Below are positions 25,401-31,113 of a stretch of 64,000 nt of DNA, piece by piece. This DNA is from Candidatus Obscuribacterales bacterium (GTDB taxonomy: Bacteria > Cyanobacteriota > Vampirovibrionia > Obscuribacterales > Obscuribacteraceae), in NCBI GenBank assembly GCA_019637435.1, contig JAHBVO010000004.1:434001-498000 (forward strand). Reading direction: 5' to 3'. The position numbers and the translations under genes were made by a program. Position 1 is the first letter of the stretch, and every line of letters starts with the position of its first letter. The notes under the pieces are model-generated. The model saw nothing but the letters and a program-made list of their open reading frames with translations. It had not been told where the DNA came from and ran no database searches.

Positions 25401-28241
25401 CAGGTTGTCACCCGAGTAAGCGAATGAAATTGAACTCGACCCGGCCGTCACACCCGTGAGCTTGCTTCCGGTGTAGGTGAAGTTGAGCTCGCGGGTCAAA
25501 CCGTTCGCGACCTTCGTGAGCTTGCCGCTCGTGTATGTGAAGGTGAGTGTCACACCTTGCGGATAGACCATCGAAGTGATCTTCCCGGAAGAGTCGTAGT
25601 TGGTCTTCACCTGATGCGAGTTGGTGTAGGTCCAGTCACCGCCGACGTTTTTAACGAGCGAAATCGGCTCGCCTGCAGGCGCGATGTAGGAGCCGTTGGC
25701 TCGCTTGACGAAGAACTGGGTGTCGCCGGGCGTGCTGACGACGACTGTGTTGTCGCGCGATTGATCGAGCAACCAGCGATTCGTGAGAGCGACCGTTACC
25801 CACTTGTCGATGGGCTTGTTCAGGTCGCGGTAGAGGTCGACGGTGACGAACATGGCCACCAGACCGGAGGCGCCGGCAAGGGGCGAGGCGTTCGCCATGG
25901 CAAGCAGACCGTCGCTGTTTATCGCCAGGCTGTGGTTCCAGTTGTGGTTCCAACCCAGACCCAGAGGACCGTTCGCCAGGCGTGCGCCCGAGTTGTAGAA
26001 GCGCTCGAAGCTCAGGCTGTAAGGATTGCTGCCACTACCGACGGTGACATCGGTATTGCGATAGAGGTACGCGCCGCGGTACATGTCGATCGGGTCGGCC
26101 GATACGTTGTTGGTGCAATGCGGCTGCGTATCAGAGCTCGGATTTACGCTGGCGCCACCCGTCTTCGGAACCATAATGTTGATGGTTTGACCGACGGCGC
26201 CCATGCCGCCCTTCAGGTAGCCGCTGAAGATGCCGATTGCGCCCTGCCAGGGACTGATCGCGTAGTAGCCGAAACCTCGGAAGTCCTGAACGGCGACATT
26301 GCCGTCCTCGGGAATCGCAACCTTCCAACCATAGTTGAGGTACCAGTTTTCGATGTCATCGAGAGTCTGGCTATCGTAGTTGGTCAGGTTCGGTCGAACG
26401 CTTGCGGACCAGTTGTCGCTGCGTCCGTGGTAGATCTTCTTACCGTCCTGGACAGCCTTGTCGAGGATCGTGGTCGAGCTGATGCCGCCGATGCCGCAGA
26501 TCTGCTCGATGGTGCCGGCTTCGAAGGCGATGCCGTGCATTGCGAGTGCGGTATCGTTGGTATTAACGTTGTCGTAGTTGTTATCGAGGGCGCCGCTCGA
26601 CCATTCGATGCCGCCGAGGTCCATAATCGGAGTGTCGTACCAGCCGACCATACCGACCTGGTGTTGGAGAACCGTCGTGCACTGGGTCATGCGATTGAAG
26701 ACGTCGCACGTCCAGCTCTTCTGCGAGTTCCAGGTGTGCCAGCGCACGGAAAGCGCTTCGCCGAGCACCACTTCCGAGTCGGACGCCGAGCCGTTGTAGA
26801 TCGCCTGGTTGAGTCTCTCGCGGTGAATCTCGGTCATGTTGCGACCGGCATTACCCCAGGCTTGCGCGATCAGGTAGGGCTTGCCTTCCCAAACCGTTTG
26901 CCAGAAGCTCTGGTCCCACCACGTGTAGGGATAAGGATGCGCGATCGAGAGCAGGACTGAGTTCCAGCTGCCCGGCGTCTGAGCGCTGCTGGTTGCGATC
27001 AGCGTGCCATCGAGACGCAGCTCAGCCTGATGCGAGGCGTTGAAGAACAGCGTGAGTCGCTTGCCGTGGATGTCCTTTGAGTAGAAACTCACGTTGATGG
27101 TGTCATAGAGCACCCCGAGCGTCGCCTTGTAGCTGTTCGGGATGTCCGTCCAGGTGGTCGGCGTCGTGCTTGGGCGCAGATACGGCAGGGCGGTCTGGCG
27201 CAGCTGGGAGGTCTGCTTGTCGATGGTGCGACCGCCGAGGATATCGTCGGTCGTCGCGGTCGGTGCGTTCGTATTGATGTAGGTGACCAGCGTGTTCGCC
27301 ATCGTCGCCAGGTTGTTTCGCACATTCGTGCGATTCAGGTTCTGGGCGTAGTCGGAGGTGATGGTGGCGCCGCTGGTGGCACTCGACATGAAGGTCGTAG
27401 CGTTGTAACCGATCGCCGTGGCGAGGTCGATGCCGTCAATCTTCGTGTAGGCCTTCATCGCCGGGTCGAAGTGGTAGTAAGTGCCGCCCATGAGAACCTT
27501 CACCCAGCAGTGGCTGAGGCGCAGAACCCATTCGGTGCCGGTCCAGCTCGTCTCGTTGGGGACGCCGAGGTTACCCAGCAGGTTCGATGCCGCCCAGATG
27601 CTGCCCGGGTCGTTGCCGAGCCATGCGGCGGCCTGGGCTGCGGTGAGCTGGAGTTCGCCGAACTGGAAGCTGCACGTATAGGCACCACTTTCGCGCAGGA
27701 GCGCGATCATCAATTCGGATTGATCGAAGGCGTTGCCGAAGCCGTCGATGAGCGTGCCCAGCGCGCCCTTCTGGCTGCCGAAAGTCGGGATGAACTCGAT
27801 GTTGTCGTGGACGAAGTTGAAGATCAGATCGACGTCGTTTTTGAGAGCACGAGCCATTTCGCTGATGCTCTCCGGACCGCTGGAACGGTTGCTCGCAAAA
27901 CCCGGCGAAGTCGCCGCCAGAATCTCGGGTTTGTTCTGCTTGCCTTCGAGCAAGTCGACCTGCCCGTCGAGCAAGTTGTCTTGTCCGTTGAGCAAGTCGA
28001 CCTGTCCGCCGGGAATATCCAGGGCATTTGCGGTCGTATTCAAAACGATCGCCGTGTCCGAGACTCCCGAAATCGCTGCTCTGGGAGAGGGGGTTTTGCC
28101 TGGAACATAAATGTTGCCTGGCATTGTTCGTCCTTCGATCATCGGACGAGCCGCGCTCGGGCTCACTGAGCGCTGCTTGGGGGTGGCGTAAAGTCCGGGA
28201 GTCTGGACTTCGGAACGCTTCGGCTTGTCTTTTGTCGGCAT
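22452..28241 (-). CDS. Rhs/YD-repeat protein with transglutaminase-like N-domain and twin CX3C tail
   Basis: 1929 residues from ATG 28241 (a GTG at 28301 would add 20). No signal peptide or PAAR domain is visible. About residues 75-105 hold QVDLLNGQDNLLDGQVDLL repeats. A transglutaminase-like domain follows (about 120-270): SHCWVKV and YYHFDP keep His and Asp, but the Cys position in GNAFDQSELMIALLR is Ala. YD repeats fill most of the rest (YDxxGRL, YTYDANGN). The Rhs core ends GRFLQPDPVLYD ... NNPLSLADPYGLS. The tail (about 140 residues) is Gly/Ser/Asn-rich, then carries C-x3-C-x9-C-x3-C. Rhs proteins usually deliver a C-terminal toxin; no known toxin fold or immunity gene is visible here. 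GC is higher than in its neighbours. Confidence 0.9.
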   Translation of the reverse strand: MPTKDKPKRSEVQTPGLYATPKQRSVSPSAARPMIEGRTMPGNIYVPGKTPSPRAAISGVSDTAIVLNTTANALDIPGGQVDLLNGQDNLLDGQVDLLEGKQNKPEILAATSPGFASNRSSGPESISEMARALKNDVDLIFNFVHDNIEFIPTFGSQKGALGTLIDGFGNAFDQSELMIALLRESGAYTCSFQFGELQLTAAQAAAWLGNDPGSIWAASNLLGNLGVPNETSWTGTEWVLRLSHCWVKVLMGGTYYHFDPAMKAYTKIDGIDLATAIGYNATTFMSSATSGATITSDYAQNLNRTNVRNNLATMANTLVTYINTNAPTATTDDILGGRTIDKQTSQLRQTALPYLRPSTTPTTWTDIPNSYKATLGVLYDTINVSFYSKDIHGKRLTLFFNASHQAELRLDGTLIATSSAQTPGSWNSVLLSIAHPYPYTWWDQSFWQTVWEGKPYLIAQAWGNAGRNMTEIHRERLNQAIYNGSASDSEVVLGEALSVRWHTWNSQKSWTCDVFNRMTQCTTVLQHQVGMVGWYDTPIMDLGGIEWSSGALDNNYDNVNTNDTALAMHGIAFEAGTIEQICGIGGISSTTILDKAVQDGKKIYHGRSDNWSASVRPNLTNYDSQTLDDIENWYLNYGWKVAIPEDGNVAVQDFRGFGYYAISPWQGAIGIFSGYLKGGMGAVGQTINIMVPKTGGASVNPSSDTQPHCTNNVSADPIDMYRGAYLYRNTDVTVGSGSNPYSLSFERFYNSGARLANGPLGLGWNHNWNHSLAINSDGLLAMANASPLAGASGLVAMFVTVDLYRDLNKPIDKWVTVALTNRWLLDQSRDNTVVVSTPGDTQFFVKRANGSYIAPAGEPISLVKNVGGDWTYTNSHQVKTNYDSSGKITSMVYPQGVTLTFTYTSGKLTKVANGLTRELNFTYTGSKLTGVTAGSSSISFAYSGDNLVTATDPDSKNTTYVYDIPGRMTQMFRPANPSSAIMTNVYDTLGRVQTQTDGSGNVWTYYFAGWRSEEKNPTNASRVQYFDGDGNVTIETDALGNDTKMSYDGLGRLIEKTFDEGNRRLFTYDANHNILTVTDKPKPGSVDPDIVKTYTYNATFSKVATETDGLGNVTTYQYNATTGTLTKKIFPTVDGVAAELNFTYNARGQVLTITDQTGMVTAFVYSGTNETLTSVKKDSGTGKLNLLTQFAYSTAGDVTSITDPRGYATTFTYDNVRRLKQITPPSPFAANITKYTYDANGNRTKVERYAGAGPVYQTINASYTVDNLLATMTDPSSNVTTMTYNSLRQLWKRTDALSRITTFTYDQVGRLATVTDSSGTLAETRSYTANGLLASLLDQRSKTTTFEYDGFDRLKKRTFADATFESFTHDKNGNVLTKVTRKGDTITNTYDGLNRLRTKAPAGMATVTYAYDRANRLLSAQTPVVSGDPSTGKIEFTYDAAGRRLTEKYPDAKTVTYQLDANGNVTKLTYPGGYYVSRTYDQLNRLTQIKLNGSGSAALTFSYDVLGRRTALGYGNGTSTAYTYSLDDMLTALTQTFSGSSVAYSYGYDAAHELTSQGVTDSNYMRHPSGGGTVNYGTANDVNEYPTVAGVSQTYNANGCLTGDGVWTFGYDNESRLTSAVKTGVNVAFSYDALGRQTQKDVGGTKTRYIYSGFQRLAEYNTAGSLTSRFVYGDGMDEPLIVLNASNVITAYLHHDSLGSIVATSNTSGTVTNKNKYMPWGEGTVTGTTFGFTGQRYDSETDLYYFKNRYYSPALGRFLQPDPVLYDDSLNTYQYARNNPLSLADPYGLSAESKRSAVAVGGSDSIGMVGTGGSAAVAPSRKIDVGGSLDSGSGCTCACDDGGGSGGGSTDGNSVGNGNTGNGTNGGGASIYGNYGTGNGNSDDGSGDTIYFDGLTVYNSLAPCVANCIIGNERVALCIAGCFAKFSAG

Positions 28242-28307
28242 ATTGGTGATTCCATCTTTCGGTTGATGGCCGCTCCAATCTCGCTCCTTATGCGGGCGCA
28301 CGAAGAC

Positions 28308-28333
28308 GCCGCATCCAATTCAATGGATGCGGC
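28308..28333. other. Hairpin just upstream of the Rhs gene
   Basis: A perfect 10-bp stem, GCCGCATCCA / TGGATGCGGC, with a 6-base ATTCAA loop. It lies about 70 bases before the Rhs ATG and directly before the alternative GTG. There is no U run on either strand, so it is not a simple terminator. It may shape the leader RNA of the Rhs transcript. The stretch from here to the microprotein stop at 28605 has no other gene. Confidence 0.5.
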
Positions 28334-28466
28334 TCGGCGCGAATCGCTATAAGGAATTTTCTTCGAGAACTTTTCGAGCGGCCGGTTGAGGATGTTTTGA
28401 TTTGCGCGCCGCTAAACGCGAACGTCAACAGCTGCGGAAGACCTCAGCGATTACTGAATGACTGAC

Positions 28467-28556
28467 CAGCTGTATTAAAACCGCGGAAACTGCTGTGCTG
28501 CATTACCTAAACAGCTGTATTGAAATCGCAGCAACTACTGTGGTGCGTGACGAAAC
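28467..28556. repeat. 45-bp direct repeat, two diverged copies
   Basis: Copies begin at 28467 and 28512, each with CAGCTGTATT, then a GC-variable middle and CTGTG-TGC. They differ at roughly one position in four. A weaker related CAGCTG copy begins near 28428. The repeat lies between the YD microprotein gene and the Rhs gene. Confidence 0.6.
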
Positions 28557-28604
28557 CGCTGAGGCGATTACGTCACTAAACAAACATCAGGTGTACCAGC
28601 AAGC

Positions 28605-28751
28605 TCAGCATCCGCTGCCGCTGCAGGTCGTCACCACGGACGTGCGGTTGCCCGCGTTGTCATAGTTGTACTGGATGGTCGTACCGTTGAGGTAGGTGAT
28701 CTTCTTGAGACGACCTCTTGTGTCGTACTCGTAGGTTGCGGAGTCGCTCAT
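28605..28751 (-). CDS. 48-residue single YD-repeat microprotein
   Basis: ATG 28751 with AAGGA 6 bases upstream, stop TGA at 28607-28605. The peptide is almost exactly one and a half YD repeats: YEYDTRGRLKKITYLNG then IQYNYDNAGNRTSVV. It ends CSGSGC. No signal peptide. It lies on the same strand as, and about 360 bases before, the Rhs gene. The Rhs protein repeats the same unit many times, so the two are probably related by descent, and perhaps bind each other. A longer open frame at 28660-28854 on this strand is a wrong-frame shadow of it. Reality supported by ribosome site and motif; function unknown. Confidence 0.75.
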   Translation of the reverse strand: MSDSATYEYDTRGRLKKITYLNGTTIQYNYDNAGNRTSVVTTCSGSGC

Positions 28752-28922
28752 TTTTAGTTCCTTGTTTGGCTTGGTGCATCGGGTTGCGCAGCTGCGCTTG
28801 CAAAGGTGTTTTGCCTAGCGCGAGCCGCAGTATGAGCTCACTCTCGAATCGCACACAAACAGCGATCCAGCGATGTAACTGATCAGATAGTTCCAGGTCT
28901 CCACTGTCACATCTGCGGGGGG

Positions 28923-28968
28923 TGATACCAGTGGTAGTATCATCGAGAATTGTATTGCGTTCTCGATG
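28923..28968. promoter_or_regulatory. Two inverted repeats upstream of the YD microprotein
   Basis: TGATAC (28923-28928) and GTATCA (28937-28942) form an operator-like inverted repeat. Directly beside it, CATCGAGAA (28941-28949) and TTCTCGATG (28960-28968) form a 9-bp stem with a 10-base loop. Both lie about 170-220 bases upstream of the microprotein start. They may be regulator sites or an RNA hairpin; nothing identifies the binder. Confidence 0.4.
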
Positions 28969-29662
28969 TCTTATAACTGGTTTATTCCGGTGGAGAAAGT
29001 GGGCAGGAAACTTGTATCTGAGGTGCGCCGGCTCCTGTATAGCGGTCGGGAATTGAGCAACTTGACCTTTACGAATTGGCGCCCTCGGATGCTATTCAGG
29101 TAACGAAAGATTACTAAACCCCGTGCTACCGGCTGGGATTCGCGAGTCTAATTCTGGAAGACGCGCGAAACGCCCATGTTTGCACGGTGAAACTGTCCGC
29201 GTCGTTTCGTTGGACGGAACTCTGATCTCGTCCTGACTTTTGCCGCCGATTGAAAAATGTTTTTTGCTCTATCTAAGGATTAGCGCACAGCGTAGCCGTC
29301 TTGCGATGTGCGGCTTGCGAAAGCGGCTTTTGCCGCCCCTTTCCGTGAGTCTCATTTCAGCCGGAAATGATTCGATCTGTGAAATAACGCATCAATGCTC
29401 ATTTTTTTCAAACTTCAGTTAGCGCAATTAAGCACTATCACCCTAGAGGGTGATCATCCTCCCCCATTATGGTGATACCCATTCAGACGATGCGCAAAGC
29501 CGCGCCATTGGCGCGTTGACAAGATAGTTCAATTCACGGCAATTGAGAAAGCGAGCAGATTCATTACGAATCACGGCGAGATCGATGCAAATCCTCAAGT
29601 ATATCCAAGCTGCTTTCTGCTATTTACAGCATCCGACGAAAACAGCGTTTGAAGCCGTTCAT
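28969..29662. other. Long region without convincing genes
   Basis: About 690 bases. Open frames here are short and lack ribosome sites. It holds a perfect operator-like palindrome ATCACCCTAGAGGGTGAT at 29437-29454, and 16 bases later GGTGATACCC (29471-29480), which shares GGTGATACC with the site at 28921. Otherwise I see nothing in it. Confidence 0.5.
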
Positions 29663-30292
29663 CTATCCGAGTTCGAAACAGTGAATGATGTCGTTCTCGG
29701 TAACTCCCATCGACCACGTGTAATCAGTCAGCGCTCTGCTCACGCGAAGTGGAACTTCAACGGCGCTCTCTCTGTATTTTTTGCGGTCGTGTTTTCGTCC
29801 AAGCGACCTGAAATCATCCTTCGGTGGTTCGGGAAGTGAGGGATCTAGAACGATATTTTTTATGCGCTCGTAGCAATCAGGGAGCTTCCCTGAAGTCTGA
29901 AGATGATATCGCCCCTTATCCGCATCGTGAATTATCGACCAGAGTTTTTCGTTGTTGCGATAAAATCGTGCGTCGCTACGCTCGTAATCGAGTCCGACAC
30001 CGGTATTCACGACCTCACCGTTTTCTTCGGATAGTCTGAGCGAGACTGCATCGCCACCGGCGACTGAATGCCAGTTGTTTCTTCCCATGAGCAAGATGTA
30101 CCAGTCGTCGTTCTGGAAGCCATATACACGCCCGTCGACGACTGCTCCCGCCGCGTTTCTTCTGGTGTCTGAACGTTCCTCGAAGTATTCTTTGCGAGAA
30201 GCAAGTTGCCTGGCAGAGCTAGCGCGTAGAGCTTCCCTGATGTCTCGAAATTGGCGACCGCGAACAGCTATCCATCTTTCAATTCTTTCCAT
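29663..30292 (-). CDS. Unknown protein in a guanidine-riboswitch operon
   Basis: 209 residues from ATG 30292, whose A is the last base of the exporter's stop (TAATG), so the two genes are translationally coupled. The frame extends upstream but overlaps the exporter. No signal peptide or membrane helix. A basic N-terminal helix (ERWIAVRGRQFRDIREALR) is followed by a mixed alpha/beta part with NDDWYILLMGRNNWH and WSIIHDADKGRYHL, and a basic C-terminal third. I recognise no family. Its position predicts induction by guanidine; its role is unknown. Confidence 0.7.
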   Translation of the reverse strand: MERIERWIAVRGRQFRDIREALRASSARQLASRKEYFEERSDTRRNAAGAVVDGRVYGFQNDDWYILLMGRNNWHSVAGGDAVSLRLSEENGEVVNTGVGLDYERSDARFYRNNEKLWSIIHDADKGRYHLQTSGKLPDCYERIKNIVLDPSLPEPPKDDFRSLGRKHDRKKYRESAVEVPLRVSRALTDYTWSMGVTENDIIHCFELG

Positions 30293-30600
30293 TAGTGGCT
30301 CAATTCCATTCCGATAACACCGATGGCTATCACCGCAGCCCATGCGATTCTAGCTCCATTGACCGGTTCGTTTAACCAAACACAGCCGACAACGAATGTA
30401 CCAATTATGCCGATGCCGGTCCAGACTGCATATGCTGTGCCCAGAGGAATCTTTTCGATCGCGATTGCCAACAATAGAACGCTTCCTATTAAGCAGAGCG
30501 AAATTGCGATGATACTCAGTGGCTTGCCGTTTCCGACCTTAAGACCTACAGCCCACGCCACTTCCAGTAAACCAGCGAAAAACAAAACAAACCAAGACAT
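30292..30600 (-). CDS. sugE: SMR-family guanidinium exporter (SugE/Gdx-like)
   Basis: 102 residues, four membrane helices. The first helix has the essential glutamate in AGLLEVAWAVGLK, and the pattern GTAYAVWTGIGIIGT with W-x-N-E-P is the SugE/Gdx form rather than the EmrE form. Gdx proteins are inner-membrane dimers that swap guanidinium for protons. The gene is headed by a guanidine-II riboswitch, which fits this substrate. ATG 30600 follows a GGGGGG ribosome site that adjoins the riboswitch's second hairpin. Confidence 0.93.
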   Translation of the reverse strand: MSWFVLFFAGLLEVAWAVGLKVGNGKPLSIIAISLCLIGSVLLLAIAIEKIPLGTAYAVWTGIGIIGTFVVGCVWLNEPVNGARIAWAAVIAIGVIGMELSH

Positions 30601-30613
30601 ATCGCCCCCCAGT

Positions 30614-30654
30614 CGGGCCGTCCCGGTTGATTCGATGACCAGGTCGTCCTGGTC
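30614..30654 (-). ncRNA. Guanidine-II (mini-ykkC) riboswitch
   Basis: Two hairpins with ACGR loops, the hallmark of this class. P1 (30637-30654) is GACCAGG-ACGA-CCTGGTC; P2 (30614-30626) contains CGGG-ACGG-CCCG. The linker is 10 bases. P2 lies just before the G-run ribosome site of the exporter, so ligand binding would free or hide translation start. In known cases guanidine switches such genes on. Identification rests on direct reading of both loops and stems plus the SugE-type gene downstream. Confidence 0.9.
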
Positions 30655-30659
30655 CCTCT

Positions 30660-30688
30660 AGTCTAGCACCGAAATTGCATTGTTTTAA
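30660..30688 (-). promoter_or_regulatory. Sigma-70-type promoter of the guanidine operon
   Basis: On the minus strand, TTAAAA (-35, 30688-30683) and extended TGC-TAGACT (-10, 30665-30660) are separated by 17 bases. The predicted start falls at about 30653-30655, the first base of riboswitch hairpin P1. Confidence 0.55.
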
Positions 30689-30733
30689 ATTTCGCTCGGC
30701 ATTGACATGTCGATTGCGCCGCTCTTAGCCCTG

Positions 30734-30863
30734 TTCAAATACTATTGGATTTTCAGGGTTAAAGAACTAAGTGCTATAAATTGCTGAAACCTTTATGCTG
30801 CACCGATTCCGGGCATTGTGCCGATAGGCTGCGCGGACCTTGAAAATTCCAATAGTATTCGAA
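30734..30863. repeat. Inverted-repeat element, about 130 bp
   Basis: Arms of about 25 bases face each other: 30734-30758 (TTCAAATACTATTGGATTTT...) and 30838-30863, with about three mismatches or gaps. The 79-base centre has no gene. The layout recalls a MITE-like element, but I see no clear target duplication or transposase. A long RNA hairpin or decayed mobile element are alternatives. The rest of 30864-31068 holds nothing I can identify. Confidence 0.45.
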
Positions 30864-31068
30864 GCGGACCCCTAATCCCGAAACCCAGTAAATTCGTTAC
30901 TACAGGTTACTTCGAATGCCATTCGATGACGAGGCGATGAAGAAGCCAGAAAATCGTATGTTTTTATCAGAGATTTTCGTGCCACACTCGAACCTCACTA
31001 AGGCGAGCTTTTGACATGAGGCACCTGTGGTGTTGTAAAAAAAACTTGATTGGTGTCTTGGCTGGTGG

Positions 31069-31096
31069 CGCGTCCGTACGAGACCAAACGGACGCG
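31069..31096. terminator. Hairpin after the giant MshEN/TPR gene
   Basis: A 9-bp stem CGCGTCCGT / ACGGACGCG with a 10-base loop lies 17 bases past the stop of the leftward gene. On that strand a run of eight T follows about 25 bases later, so it may act in termination, though the spacing is loose. Confidence 0.4.
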
Positions 31097-31113
31097 TTGG
31101 TGCGACGACAAGA

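Noticed and set aside
28660..28854. 64-codon minus-strand frame
   Set aside because: It overlaps the YD microprotein in another frame and has no motif; the short YD frame has the ribosome site and the family match.
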